Positions 16,420-24,291 of a stretch of DNA of 64,000 bases are shown in pieces; the stretch's first letter is position 1; the number at the start of each line of letters is the position of its first letter. The stretch covers positions 6,337,001 to 6,401,000 of the forward strand of contig NZ_CP034444.1 in NCBI RefSeq assembly GCF_003952385.1, given 5' to 3'. Made by a program: the position numbers and the translations under genes. Origin of the DNA: Mesorhizobium sp. M1D.F.Ca.ET.043.01.1.1. Its GTDB lineage: Bacteria; Pseudomonadota; Alphaproteobacteria; Rhizobiales; Rhizobiaceae. Below the pieces are notes generated by a model. That model ran no database searches. It was not told the DNA's origin and saw only the letters and a list, made by a program, of their open reading frames with translations.

Positions 16420-16713
16420 TCACGACGGCTTGTCCGCCAACGGCGTCTTTCTCGCTGGCGGATTGTAGGGCGTGACCAGCCTAACCGTGTCGGCACTCAC
16501 GGTGACGGGAATGCCCAGGTTGATTGTCACCTTGCCTTCATCGACGCGGGTGACATCACCCCGAACTCGATCTCCTGACCCTGCTTCATCTTCGAGGTCC
16601 GATCGACAATCGAGCGAGGCTGTCCGTAGGAGGGATACGCGACCCTCCGTGACCCGCCTGCGCACTTTGGCTGTGATCGCGACCTCGTCGCCGATATTGA
16701 TGCCCTTCGCCAT
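16420..16713 (-). CDS. Small beta-barrel-like hypothetical protein
   Basis: A 97-residue protein starting MAKGINIGDEVAITAKV. Alternating hydrophobic strands and Gly/Asp turns (RGDVTRVDEGKVTINLG) suggest an SH3- or KOW-like small barrel, by eye only. A frameshifted relative lies inside the element at 27,653-27,787, which shows the family travels in accessory DNA here. The start is ATG 16,713; an upstream in-frame extension lacks support. Function unknown. Confidence 0.55.
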   Translation of the reverse strand: MAKGINIGDEVAITAKVRRRVTEGRVSLLRTASLDCRSDLEDEAGSGDRVRGDVTRVDEGKVTINLGIPVTVSADTVRLVTPYNPPARKTPLADKPS

Positions 16714-16779
16714 GAAAGGACTCTGGCGCATGCGCCGGCTTCGTCGAGCGGTCGCTAAAATGCTATGATTGAAGGTGCA

Positions 16780-17025
16780 ATGCCACGTCGGGAAAGCCTC
16801 ATGGAAATGGCAGAGCGCCACGTCCGTGAGGGAGCCGAGCGCATCGCTCGCCAGCGTGCCCTGATCGACAGATTAGCGGAACGAGGGCTTCCCATCTACG
16901 ACGCGGTGGTGATGCTGCAGGCTTTCGAAGCGGCTCAGCGAGAACATATCGCTCATCTACAATTGCTGAGGAATTCCGCTCGAGGTCGGTTGCTAAGAAG
17001 CAAGGGCTGGACGCCGTTTCCGTAG
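16780..17025 (+). CDS. Small helical hypothetical protein, relative of 29,099-29,317
   Basis: An 81-residue, strongly helical protein (AERHVREGAERIARQRALID ... AFEAAQREHIAHLQLL). The protein encoded at 29,099-29,317 in the element has the same plan (RRHVRRGERHIIQQRERVEA ... SLQSFHESHLSRLL), so the two are likely homologs. GAAGG precedes ATG 16,780; ATG 16,765 is also in frame. Function unknown. Confidence 0.6.
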   Translation: MPRRESLMEMAERHVREGAERIARQRALIDRLAERGLPIYDAVVMLQAFEAAQREHIAHLQLLRNSARGRLLRSKGWTPFP

Positions 17026-17085
17026 CGGGAGGAACATTAGCGCCGCCTAACGGTTCTCTCGGGTAAACACATCCTGGGCGGAACC

Positions 17086-17217
17086 ATGGCCGAGTTGGCA
17101 TTCGCATTCGCATATTATTCAGGGCTGACTGGCCAGGACATGGCGGGCGCCATCGTGTCGTTACTGGCAGGCCTGCTCCTCTACAATATCATGCGTGAGG
17201 ACAGGCCAAATCGATAG
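17086..17217 (+). CDS. Possible 43-residue membrane peptide
   Basis: A short open frame encodes MAELAFAFAYYSGLTGQDMA followed by a hydrophobic segment (GAIVSLLAGLLLYNIM) and a charged tail REDRPNR. One membrane helix is predicted. The ribosome-binding site is weak (GGGCGGAACC). The protein-like tail and helix speak for a real gene, but support is thin. Confidence 0.35.
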   Translation: MAELAFAFAYYSGLTGQDMAGAIVSLLAGLLLYNIMREDRPNR

Positions 17218-17750
17218 GCTCGTGACGAGATAACCATTCACAAAGTGACGGCGCTGCGCGGCAAGGCAGCAAGGATAGGCATGGCCATTTGCCCCGGACC
17301 TCAGTTCCGCTCCAATCGAACTCGCAGCTATCTTTTTTGGGTGTATCGTCTTCGCGTTGTGGCGTCGCGGTTAAGGTCCTGAGCCTTTTCGAAGGCGATT
17401 GTATATTTGACAGTCCCGTAAAACTGCAGGGAACCCAACGCTAATCCCACCACTATCTAGAAAGGCGGTTATCATCCCCCGTAAGGCCGCCGGCACATAA
17501 GTCCCAAGAGCAGAAAGCCCGCCGCCAATTCTCCCCCCTGCGGCGGGCTAAGAGCGCTATCCGAAGCACGTTCATTCCCGCCTCCATGGCTGAGAGCGAG
17601 CCGAACTTTACGCTTTCGGGTTGAGGTTGACCTACTGTCACCGGCGAATGACGTTAATAGCGCGTTTCCACCCCACGCTCGACGCGGATGCGCCTCTTGA
17701 ACGGAAGCGATCTCGTCCACACTGTCCATGGCGTATTTCGCGGGAAATTT
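17218..17750. other. Gene-poor stretch before attL with a hairpin
   Basis: No gene is supported in these 533 bases. The clearest structure is a 10 bp inverted repeat AGCCCGCCGC / GCGGCGGGCT at 17,516-17,549 with a 14-base pyrimidine-rich loop, similar in style to the hairpin at 16,225-16,259. This DNA lay downstream of the tRNA-Glu gene before the element inserted. Confidence 0.5.
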
Positions 17751-17798
17751 CTGGTACGCCCAAGGGGAATCGAACCCCTGTTACCGCCGTGAAAGGGC
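17751..17798. repeat. attL: 48 bp copy of the 3' part of tRNA-Glu
   Basis: These 48 bases are identical to 34,105-34,152. They contain the CCA end, T arm and anticodon loop of tRNA-Glu(TTC) in minus-strand sense, without the 5' part of the tRNA, so this copy is not a functional tRNA gene. It marks the left boundary of the integrated element and is the original chromosomal 3' end displaced by insertion. Confidence 0.93.
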
Positions 17799-17860
17799 TT
17801 CTAAGCTGTCTAGCCCAGTCCAGCCGAATTTACTGAACCCCTTGCAGCGTAAGGCATTCC

Positions 17861-17924
17861 GTCCAGTTGTGTTTCTGCTTGTCCAATACGGTACACGCCG
17901 GTATATTGGACAAACTGTTGGACA
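17861..17924. promoter_or_regulatory. Palindrome and repeated TTGGAC sites upstream of the integrase
   Basis: A 10 bp inverted repeat TTGTCCAATA (17,879-17,888) / TATTGGACAA (17,904-17,913) with a 15-base spacer lies just before the integrase ATG. Further TTGGAC/GTCCAG-type sites are at 17,861 and 17,918. The block CGGTATATTGG followed 8 bases later by TTGGACA (17,899-17,924) recurs near the right end at 34,045-34,069. Candidate recombinase arm-type sites and/or operator for the integrase. Confidence 0.5.
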
Positions 17925-17939
17925 CGACGGGGTAGGGAC

Positions 17940-19214
17940 ATGGCAAAAAGGGTTCGCGACGCCACACTGGACAGCAAGGAAGCTCGGGCGAAACTGAAGC
18001 CACGCGGCAAGCCCTATTACAAGAGCATCGGCCCGGGCCTCCATGTCGGCTACCGCAAAGGAAAGGAAGCCGGCCGGTGGGTCGTGCGCATGTATGTTGG
18101 AGATCAGGATTACCGCGTCGAAACCATCGCGGACGCCGACGACAAGCTGGACGCCAACGGCGGCTCGATCCTGACGTTTTGGCAGGCTCAGGATAAGGCG
18201 AGGGAGGTCCACAAGGCCATGTCGGGGGAGTCCGGCAAGGTCGCCGGTGCCTATACCGTCAAGGAAGCGGTGGAAGATTACCTTCAATGGATGGAGGGCG
18301 CCCGGAAGTCCTCCAAGGATGCCCGTTATCGCGCTGAGGCGCTGATCCTGCCCGAGATCGGCGACACAGACGTTTCGAAGCTCACCGCGAAGCAAATCAG
18401 GAAGTGGCACAGTGACGTCGCGAAGACCGCGCCACGCCTTCGCACAAAGGCCGGTAAGGAACAGCGGTTCAAGGTGATCGAGGACGATGCGGAGTCGATC
18501 CGCCAGCGCCGCGCAACTGCAAACCGCGTCCTGACGATCCTGAAAGCCGCGCTGAACTATGCGTGGCGGGAAGGGAAGGCGGCATCGGATAGAGAGTGGC
18601 GCCGCGTCGAGCCATTTGAGGATGTCGAGAGCGCTCGGGTCCATTATTTGACGATCGTCGAAGCTCAGCGGCTTGTGAACGCCTCCAGCGGTGCCTTCCG
18701 GGATCTGGTACAGGCGGCTCTGCAGACCGGCGCCCGCTACAGCGAACTAGCCCGGCTCCGCGTCGAAGACTTCAACAGCGATGTCGGCACCCTCACGATC
18801 AGGGCGAGCAAATCCGGCAAGGGTCGACATATCGTCCTGACTGACGAAGGGTCGGAGCTTTTCAAGCAGCTCTCTCGTGGCAAGCAGCACGGGCAATTGA
18901 TGCTGACCACGCCGGCCGGCGGAGTGTGGGAGAAGTCGCACCAGTTCCGGCCGATGAAGGAAGCCTGCAAGAACGGGAAGATCGTGCCGGCGATCGGCTT
19001 CCATGGCTTGCGGCACACCTGGGCCAGCTTATCAGTCATGAATGGCATGCCGCTAATGGTCGTCGCCAAAAACCTTGGCCACAGCGACACAAGGATGGTC
19101 GAGAAGCACTATGGGCACCTCTCGCCATCCTATGTCGCCGATGCAGTCAGGGCGAGCGCGCCGCGGTTCCAGACTGTCGAGAAGAGCAACGTCGCCGACA
19201 TTCAACAGGCGTGA
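17940..19214 (+). CDS. int: Tyrosine recombinase (phage-type integrase)
   Basis: A 424-residue integrase. The N-terminal arm/SAM-like region covers about residues 80-200. The catalytic domain has the first Arg in QTGARYSELARL, HGLRHTWASL (His-x-x-Arg-His) and the nucleophilic Tyr in MVEKHYGHLS. It would cut within the tRNA-Glu repeat 140 bases upstream. Its 3' end is followed after 2 bases by a small HTH gene. Orientation is into the element, so transcription would read on into the cargo. Confidence 0.95.
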   Translation: MAKRVRDATLDSKEARAKLKPRGKPYYKSIGPGLHVGYRKGKEAGRWVVRMYVGDQDYRVETIADADDKLDANGGSILTFWQAQDKAREVHKAMSGESGKVAGAYTVKEAVEDYLQWMEGARKSSKDARYRAEALILPEIGDTDVSKLTAKQIRKWHSDVAKTAPRLRTKAGKEQRFKVIEDDAESIRQRRATANRVLTILKAALNYAWREGKAASDREWRRVEPFEDVESARVHYLTIVEAQRLVNASSGAFRDLVQAALQTGARYSELARLRVEDFNSDVGTLTIRASKSGKGRHIVLTDEGSELFKQLSRGKQHGQLMLTTPAGGVWEKSHQFRPMKEACKNGKIVPAIGFHGLRHTWASLSVMNGMPLMVVAKNLGHSDTRMVEKHYGHLSPSYVADAVRASAPRFQTVEKSNVADIQQA

Positions 19215-19216
19215 CG

Positions 19217-19630
19217 ATGGCAATCTCTGACGACGACGACATGATGTTGGAGGCCTACCAGGGCAACTTTGAGCATGGGGATCAGATGTCGCTCATGCTG
19301 GCCTTGAAGCACTGTCTGAAAAGGAGCCAGCCCGTGCCCGAATGGGCGGCGACTGCCTTACTCGCCGCTATCGGTCAGGTGCAAAAGTATGAGGCAACAT
19401 CATGGGACGAAGTTTTTGGCGTTCCACATCCTGGGCGCAAGGTCGATCAGCTGCGGATCGAACGCCGACTGCGGTGGGAGGTGTTGCATCGCGTTACAAA
19501 GTACCGCCGCCAAAGGCCAAAACCGAAGGACATCTTCCAAGTTGTCGCCGACGAGCTGAGCATCAGCCGCGCCACATGCAAACGTTACTTCGACAACCTG
19601 CATAGATGGTTCAGGAAATCGCCTTCCTAA
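19217..19630 (+). CDS. Hypothetical protein with a C-terminal helix-turn-helix
   Basis: A 137-residue protein whose ATG lies 2 bases after the integrase stop. Residues about 100-130 (DIFQVVADELSISRATCKRY) form a helix-turn-helix, so DNA binding is likely. The N-terminal half is helical, with no recognised family. Coupling to the integrase suggests a role in element control, by inference. Confidence 0.65.
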   Translation: MAISDDDDMMLEAYQGNFEHGDQMSLMLALKHCLKRSQPVPEWAATALLAAIGQVQKYEATSWDEVFGVPHPGRKVDQLRIERRLRWEVLHRVTKYRRQRPKPKDIFQVVADELSISRATCKRYFDNLHRWFRKSPS

Positions 19631-19696
19631 TGAACCGGACAGCATAGCCAGCCCGGCCTTATCCATGGTGGACATCCTCGAACAAAGGAGACCGCG

Positions 19697-19894
19697 ATGG
19701 ATACCAACTTTGAAGCCTACTCAATTCCTGAATTCTGCGTCGCGCACCGCATTTCCCGCGCGACTTTCTACAACCTCCTGAAGATCGGCCAAGGCCCGCG
19801 AACGATGCATGTCGGCGGGCGCGTTCTCGTCAGCAAGGAAGCCGGCGCCGAGTGGCGTAGGGCGCGCGAAGCCGCCTCGACGGAGGCCGCGTGA
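19697..19894 (+). CDS. AlpA-like DNA-binding protein / excisionase
   Basis: A 65-residue winged-helix protein of the AlpA/MerR-like excisionase type: SIPEFCVAHRISRATFYNLL (helix-turn-helix) and PRTMHVGGRVLVSKEAGAEW (wing and final helix). A perfect AAGGAG ribosome-binding site precedes the ATG. AlpA-type proteins activate or assist excision of integrated elements such as P4 and CP4-57. It heads a run of closely packed plus-strand genes. Confidence 0.8.
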   Translation: MDTNFEAYSIPEFCVAHRISRATFYNLLKIGQGPRTMHVGGRVLVSKEAGAEWRRAREAASTEAA

Positions 19895-20376
19895 TGAACA
19901 ACCGCCTCCCGATCCTGGCCGGCGAGATCGCGGCCGAGCACAATGCAGTCCTGAAGGCTTCCGCCGACTTCGTTCAACACGCTGTGGCCGCCGGCCACCG
20001 CCTCATCGAGGCTAAGTCTCTGGTAGGTCATGGTGCCTGGCAGACCTGGCTTTCCGAACAACTTCCCGATGTCTCGATCCGCACCGCTCAACGGTACATG
20101 GCAGCCGCGAAGAGGGTCGGGAAAAACGACATCGTGTCGTTTTCGACGCTCAGGGAGATCATCGGCGGCGGCAACGATGAAGATCTAGATGCAGACGCCT
20201 GGGTGCAGGAAATGGTCCGGATCTGGGAATCGATGTCGATCTGCGGCCAGGAACGGTTCCGCGCCTATCTCGCCATCGTCAGCACCGGAGATATTCCCGG
20301 CTACTTCGCCCATCTGGACACCGGCACGCTCAGGAAGATGGGCAAGGCCGCCGCGGCTGCCGGGGGCCACGCATGA
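19894..20376 (+). CDS. DUF3102-like protein
   Basis: A 160-residue protein. LAGEIAAEHNAVLKASADF, the segment GHRLIEAKSLVGHGAWQTWL and the SIRTAQRYMAAAKRV helix match DUF3102, common in phages and mobile elements and thought to bind DNA. ATG 19,894 overlaps the stop of the AlpA-like gene (TGATG), and its own stop overlaps the next start (ATGA). The exact role is unknown. Confidence 0.75.
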   Translation: MNNRLPILAGEIAAEHNAVLKASADFVQHAVAAGHRLIEAKSLVGHGAWQTWLSEQLPDVSIRTAQRYMAAAKRVGKNDIVSFSTLREIIGGGNDEDLDADAWVQEMVRIWESMSICGQERFRAYLAIVSTGDIPGYFAHLDTGTLRKMGKAAAAAGGHA

Positions 20377-20591
20377 TCCGGCAAACCACCATCAACACCA
20401 CCGATCACGCCGGGGAGGCGCCGCGGCTCGAAGAGGCCGTCGCCTGGTTCCGCGAACATCATTTGACTTGCGAACGGCCGTTTGTGCCGGCGCTCCGCCG
20501 CCGGTTCGGCCTGAGCCCGCTCGAAGCCATCAACGTCATGCGCTTCGCAAATCTTCGAGAGGATTGGGGAGGCGCCGATGCTGCTCCCTAA
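20373..20591 (+). CDS. Small hypothetical protein, paralog of 24,539-24,766
   Basis: A 72-residue protein with the plan LEEAVAWFREHH ... ALRRRFGLSPLEAINVMRFA. The product of 24,539-24,766 has the same plan (LAEAVEWFAAHE ... MKRDFNLSFAEAVRVCREVR), so they are likely paralogs. The second half could be a helix-turn-helix. Its ATG overlaps the preceding stop. Confidence 0.6.
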   Translation: MIRQTTINTTDHAGEAPRLEEAVAWFREHHLTCERPFVPALRRRFGLSPLEAINVMRFANLREDWGGADAAP

Positions 20592-20946
20592 CAACGACGA
20601 AAAAGAAAAACCGGCACCGCTCGCGACGGCACCGGTTCTGGAAATCCAAGTAGTCGAACAAGCCGAGCTTAAACAAAGAGGGCGAAAAGCTCAAGACCGC
20701 CTGACTCCGCAACAGCGATGGCAGAAGGCGAATCCGCTGGCTCGCTGGGCTCATGTGGCCACGACGAGCGCCATCAGGAAAGGCATTCTGGTTCGGGAAT
20801 GCTGCGCGATCTGCGGCTCGCCCAAAACCGACTTTCACCACGATCCGCGCTTTTATGACCAGCCGCTTCGGGGCACCTGGTTATGTCGCCGCGACCATGT
20901 TGCCGAACATCGCCGGCTTCGGCAGGAAGGCGGTGCCGATGGCTAA
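20578..20946 (+). CDS. Putative zinc-binding (HNH-like) small protein
   Basis: A 122-residue protein. The C-terminal 45 residues hold ECCAICGSPKTDFHHDPRFY and WLCRRDHVAEHRR: a CxxC pair, an HH pair and a CxxxH. This is a zinc-binding site and could be a reduced HNH nuclease. The N-terminal half is Lys/Gln-rich. A strong GGGGAGG site precedes the ATG, which overlaps the previous gene by 14 bases. Confidence 0.6.
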   Translation: MLLPNNDEKEKPAPLATAPVLEIQVVEQAELKQRGRKAQDRLTPQQRWQKANPLARWAHVATTSAIRKGILVRECCAICGSPKTDFHHDPRFYDQPLRGTWLCRRDHVAEHRRLRQEGGADG

Positions 20947-21706
20947 AAATGGCCCCGTCTTCTGTCCCGATCCGCCGCGTGCAATGGCGGATCAGCGTCT
21001 CTCTTCGCTCGACATCCGGGTGCTGATGGCGATCTCGGTGCATGACCGTTTCAGCAAGAACGGAGTCGGTTGCACGGCCAGTCATACCCGACTGGCCAAC
21101 CTTGTCGGCTGCCATCTCAAGAGCTTGTCGCGATCGATCAAGACCCTGGCCGAATGCGGTTATGTCGGCGGCCGGGCGAATCCTCTCAACCCGAAATCCC
21201 GCTGCTACTTCGTCATCTACAACGAGATGGACGAAGCCATTCTGAAGTCCGTCAAGGGTAACGAGCCTGTTACCCACATAGGTAACGAAGCTGCTACCGA
21301 TGCGACGCCGACAGGTAACCAACTCGCTACCCCACTGGTAACCAACTCGTTCCGCATAGGTAACCAACTCGAAAAAAACGCTCAATCAATTCAAGGAGAT
21401 GCTGGCTATAATATATTCAGTGAAACTGTAAGAGATCATGTAGAAACAGAGGAAATAGATCCCGTTGAAACGGCGCCTGTCGGCGCGAAAGGGGCTTTTG
21501 AGAGGGAGAACGGCAGGAGCGTCGGCGCGATCCTCGCCATGATCGAGCGTGGCATCAAGGAGCCAGGACGGACCACGTTCCCGGACTGGTGGCAAACCTA
21601 CCTGGACGACTGCATCAGCGACCGTGGAAGCCTCGAATACGGCAGTCCCGAATACGGCCGAGCATTTCGCCTCGCTGAAACCCTCGCAGGGAGGGCGGCA
21701 GCATGA
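20939..21706 (+). CDS. Phage O-like winged-helix replication protein
   Basis: A 255-residue protein. The N-terminal 100 residues form a winged helix (LSSLDIRVLMAISVHDRF; CTASHTRLANLVGCHLKSLS; a final wing ending CYFVIYNEMDE), as in lambda O-type and other phage replication initiators. The middle is a hydrophilic linker rich in GNQL/GNEA repeats, encoded by DNA iterons (21,257-21,371). The C-terminal 60 residues (FPDWWQTYLDDCISDRGSLE) are separate and could recruit a helicase. The start is ATG 20,939 with AGGAAGG 10 bases upstream; the frame is open further 5'. An initiator role is inferred from fold and embedded repeats. Confidence 0.7.
   Translation: MAKNGPVFCPDPPRAMADQRLSSLDIRVLMAISVHDRFSKNGVGCTASHTRLANLVGCHLKSLSRSIKTLAECGYVGGRANPLNPKSRCYFVIYNEMDEAILKSVKGNEPVTHIGNEAATDATPTGNQLATPLVTNSFRIGNQLEKNAQSIQGDAGYNIFSETVRDHVETEEIDPVETAPVGAKGAFERENGRSVGAILAMIERGIKEPGRTTFPDWWQTYLDDCISDRGSLEYGSPEYGRAFRLAETLAGRAAA
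21257..21470. other. Candidate replication origin: GGTAAC iterons and AT-rich stretch inside the O-like gene
   Basis: GGTAAC occurs in direct orientation at 21,257, 21,281, 21,314, 21,337 and 21,359, plus inverted as GTTACC at 21,269. Three copies extend to the identical 13-mer GGTAACCAACTCG (21,314, 21,337, 21,359). Spacings are 24, 33, 23 and 22 bases, about two to three helical turns. Immediately after, from 21,372 to about 21,470, the DNA is AT-rich (AAAAAAA, TATAATATATT) in an otherwise GC-rich element. Iterons plus an adjacent AT-rich unwinding region inside the initiator gene is the layout of the lambda origin in gene O. Confidence 0.65.
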
Positions 21707-21741
21707 AGGCGCTCTCTCCCAATGCTGAAATGCAGCGTGCT

Positions 21742-21987
21742 TCAGAGGCCGAGCGTCTGTGCGGCATCGATGTGAAGCGATGCTGCCCGAGGCATGATCG
21801 GTCTATCCACGGCTGGCTGGCGCGTAGCCTCAATCAGAGCCGTCGCGGCCTGTTCGACCTGATCGGCCGCATCATCGAGTTTGGACATACGCTTCAGAAT
21901 GCGAGCGTGCAGCATTTCGAGCCGCGCGACCCTATGCAGTTCGGCGCGCTTTCCTCCGTTCAAGTCCAGGGGTTCAAACATCACCAT
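21742..21987 (-). CDS. Small coiled-coil hypothetical protein, minus strand
   Basis: An 81-residue, mainly helical protein (LHRVARLEMLHARILKRMSK and following). AAGGAGA lies 7 bases upstream of the ATG and overlaps the stop of the next minus-strand gene. This strong site supports the minus strand rather than the longer open frame on the plus strand. No family was recognised. Confidence 0.6.
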   Translation of the reverse strand: MVMFEPLDLNGGKRAELHRVARLEMLHARILKRMSKLDDAADQVEQAATALIEATRQPAVDRPIMPRAASLHIDAAQTLGL

Positions 21988-21999
21988 GGCGATGTCTCC

Positions 22000-22212
22000 T
22001 TACTGCACGGTCGCCGGCGGCACGATCTTCAGCAATTGCCTTCTGGCTGCTTTAGCGCGCCGTTGTTCAGCCCGAATGCGGGCACAAAGGGCGAGGCTGA
22101 CCGCGACCCCACAACTCTCTTCGAGCATCGTCTTGGCTTGCTTGAGGGAGAGTTCCGCTCGCTTCACGCGTTGTCTGGCGACTGCCTGTTCCAAAACTAC
22201 AAGTTCGACCAT
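22000..22212 (-). CDS. Small coiled-coil hypothetical protein, minus strand
   Basis: A 70-residue helical, Arg/Ala-rich protein (RQRVKRAELSLKQAKTMLEE) with a GAGGAAG ribosome-binding site upstream. It sits 12 bases before the other minus-strand gene, so the two form a small operon opposed to the surrounding plus-strand genes. The length and charge pattern suggest an oligomerising or DNA-associated peptide; no family was recognised. Confidence 0.6.
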   Translation of the reverse strand: MVELVVLEQAVARQRVKRAELSLKQAKTMLEESCGVAVSLALCARIRAEQRRAKAARRQLLKIVPPATVQ

Positions 22213-22320
22213 TATTCCGCTTCCTCACGACGGTTAGCGATCCCTTCAAAAGGAGAACCGCCGCCTATCTCTTTGGTTCCGCTGACGGAATGTCGCGGAG
22301 GGGCAACTCGACGCGAGCAC

Positions 22321-22398
22321 ATGTTTGCTGCGCACATCGCGCTGACTGCCATTGCCTTCGCCACTGTGTTGGCCGCCATAGCGGGGTGCCTGCCATGA
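22321..22398 (+). CDS. Possible 25-residue membrane peptide
   Basis: ATG at 22,321 opens a 25-residue frame, MFAAHIALTAIAFATVLAAI ending GCLP, a single hydrophobic helix. Its TGA overlaps the next ATG (ATGA at 22,395). The overlap and hydrophobicity suggest a real, translationally coupled peptide, but the ribosome-binding site is weak. Confidence 0.3.
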   Translation: MFAAHIALTAIAFATVLAAIAGCLP

Positions 22399-22667
22399 GC
22401 ACCATGCGGCGATGCCAACGGTGTGATGTCAGCCTTGCCGGAAAGAGGTCGGACGCGAAGTTCTGCAGCGCTGCCTGCCGTGTTGGCTCTCATCGCCAGG
22501 AAGTCGGCCGCGCCGAGGCAATCGCTTCCGGCTTTACCATCGATAGGGCCATGCGAGATGCCTTGATCGAGAGCGATCGGCTCAACCCACAAGACGAGCA
22601 TGACCCCGTCAAAGTCCGCGCGGCCTTCGCCGAGATGTGCCGGCAGTTCGCGGAGAAGTTCGCCTAA
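22395..22667 (+). CDS. Zinc-ribbon hypothetical protein
   Basis: A 90-residue protein with an N-terminal zinc-binding motif: CQRC at residues 7-10 and CSAAC about 15 residues later, then basic and helical residues. Similar small zinc-ribbon proteins occur in rhizobial prophage-like islands. The C-terminal part is acidic. It may bind nucleic acid, by inference. Confidence 0.6.
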   Translation: MSTMRRCQRCDVSLAGKRSDAKFCSAACRVGSHRQEVGRAEAIASGFTIDRAMRDALIESDRLNPQDEHDPVKVRAAFAEMCRQFAEKFA

Positions 22668-22749
22668 GCGTTACAGGCTTCCCGGTAACACTTCCAGGCG
22701 CCGGTTAGAATGCGTGCAGTTCGAATTTCGTTGTCAACCGGAGCACCGA

Positions 22750-23295
22750 ATGCTTGCCCGCGTTAAATCAGTAGAACATGACGGCGCCTATTTCCGGCGC
22801 GTCCTGAAGCTTCCCCGCCCAAGCGTGGAATTTGAAATCGCGCGGGAGGAAAACCGGCGAGCCTCATCGGATCTGCGCCGTCTGACCGAACGCCGAGAGA
22901 CTTTGAAACTCGAAGCGACGGTAGGGCACGCAGCAAAGCCCAGGCTTACGGATGATGTATTGCGCGAGACGCTCGACAGTCTCGCCGATGAGATCATCGC
23001 GGCCACAGCCCGTGATCAATCGGCGCGCGCCGAATTCGACAAGCTTAAGGCGGCTTATCGCGAGCAAGTGAGCGCAAGCCTCGCCGCCGACATCGAAGGC
23101 CTTGGGGCACAAATCACCAAACACATCGGCGCAGTGTTCGAATTGCTCGACATCGCTACCGCGCTCGGCGCCGAAGCTCGCGAAGCTCGTGTCGAGATGC
23201 CAGCCCTTATCAGTGGCGCGCACGATGCCAGGCGACTCCTCCAGCTATCCGTCGACACGACCATCACCAAGATGACCAAAGGAGCCAGAGCATGA
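22750..23295 (+). CDS. Coiled-coil hypothetical protein
   Basis: A 181-residue protein with a long helical, charged region (EIAREENRRASSDLRRLTER and onward to residue about 110), likely a coiled coil. GGAG precedes ATG 22,750; the frame is open further upstream without support. Its stop overlaps the next start (ATGA). It leads a run of genes coding for sugar-binding-like modules. No family was recognised. Confidence 0.6.
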   Translation: MLARVKSVEHDGAYFRRVLKLPRPSVEFEIAREENRRASSDLRRLTERRETLKLEATVGHAAKPRLTDDVLRETLDSLADEIIAATARDQSARAEFDKLKAAYREQVSASLAADIEGLGAQITKHIGAVFELLDIATALGAEAREARVEMPALISGAHDARRLLQLSVDTTITKMTKGARA

Positions 23296-23528
23296 GCCGC
23301 GAACCATGGGACCCGAAGATGACCTATACCGAAGGCGAGCGCGTCCGCTTTTGCGGCGAGGTCTACGAAGCGAAATTCGACCTAGTGCGCGGTACGAAGC
23401 CTTACGGCCCTTTGTCAGAGAAATTCTGGCGCCGCGTGCCGACCGTTCGCCCGTCGAAAGCGAATGATGGCTTCACTGGCCGAAAGCTGACCAACGGCTA
23501 CCTCACGCGGTCGATGTCGCATGGCTAG
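23292..23528 (+). CDS. Small protein with a carbohydrate-binding-like module
   Basis: A 78-residue protein. TYTEGERVRFCGEVYEAKFD followed by a W (FWRRVP) has the Y-x-x-G-x-x-V-x-x-x-G-x-x-Y-x-A pattern of chitin-binding (CBM5/12-like) modules seen in phage tail and fibre proteins. Its stop overlaps the next gene's ATG. The related pattern at the end of the next protein suggests a shared surface-binding role. Confidence 0.55.
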   Translation: MSREPWDPKMTYTEGERVRFCGEVYEAKFDLVRGTKPYGPLSEKFWRRVPTVRPSKANDGFTGRKLTNGYLTRSMSHG

Positions 23529-24291
23529 GCTTCCAAAAGCTCCAGCCGTCATCGATCAGCGCACGGCCAACCTCGCCAAGGTCGATGCCGAGATCGCACG
23601 GCTCGGCAAGCAGAGGGCCGACAAGAAGGCCGCGCTCGACGCCGACATGCGTCTTCATGCGCTCGACCAGAACGCGGATCTGCAGAAGCGGCTCGGCACC
23701 GAGATCGGCACGATCGGCGGCCTGATCGATCAGCTACGCGACAAGCGGTTCAAGATCGAAATTGGCGAAGCCGAAGCGGTCGTCGCTCCTAAGCCATCGG
23801 CGGCAAAACAGCATCGGCAGTGGGATATTGACGAGAAGGTGCTTAAGGCCGGGATTCCTGAATATCCCGATGTGATCAGGGGGAGTGAAGCCGATACGGG
23901 CCAGGTATTCTCCGACGCTCTCGATGCGACGCTGGAGTTCTACAAGGCAGCCGCGTTTGAACATTTCCGCAAGCATGGCTGCCACCCTGACGAACCGGTC
24001 CAACTTGAGCACGCTGCTCTGCACGCTGCCGAGATCCACGCCATCATTCATTGGTTCTCCGGTCGCTGCAAAGCCCTCGAAACCCGCGTCGCCGATTTGG
24101 AAGAGCGGCCAACGGTTGAATATCGCGGCGTGTGGAAGTCGGACGAGAAGTACAAGCGAGGCCATCTCGTTACGCATTCCGGCTCGGTCTGGCACTGTGA
24201 ATTGGCGGGATCGGGGATCGTGCCAGGCAATGGCGCAACAGGATGGCGGTTGGCCGTCAAGCGCGGCGAAAACGGGAAGGATGCAAGATGA
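23521..24291 (+). CDS. Coiled-coil protein with a C-terminal carbohydrate-binding-like module
   Basis: A 256-residue protein. Residues 1-80 are a Lys/Asp-rich coiled coil; residues about 100-190 are helical. Residues about 200-250 (YRGVWKSDEKYKRGHLVTHS, then GSVWHCELAGSG and GWRLAVKRG) show the CBM5/12-like pattern also seen in the preceding protein. It could be a phage tail or fibre-like protein; no closer assignment is possible. Closely packed with its neighbours. Confidence 0.6.
   Translation: MARLPKAPAVIDQRTANLAKVDAEIARLGKQRADKKAALDADMRLHALDQNADLQKRLGTEIGTIGGLIDQLRDKRFKIEIGEAEAVVAPKPSAAKQHRQWDIDEKVLKAGIPEYPDVIRGSEADTGQVFSDALDATLEFYKAAAFEHFRKHGCHPDEPVQLEHAALHAAEIHAIIHWFSGRCKALETRVADLEERPTVEYRGVWKSDEKYKRGHLVTHSGSVWHCELAGSGIVPGNGATGWRLAVKRGENGKDAR

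Noticed and set aside
21703..22398. A 231-codon plus-strand frame after the O-like gene, starting in an ATGA overlap
   Set aside because: Composition is His/Ser/Arg-rich without fold features, and two opposed minus-strand genes in the same DNA have strong ribosome-binding sites. I kept the latter, though expression data could reverse this.
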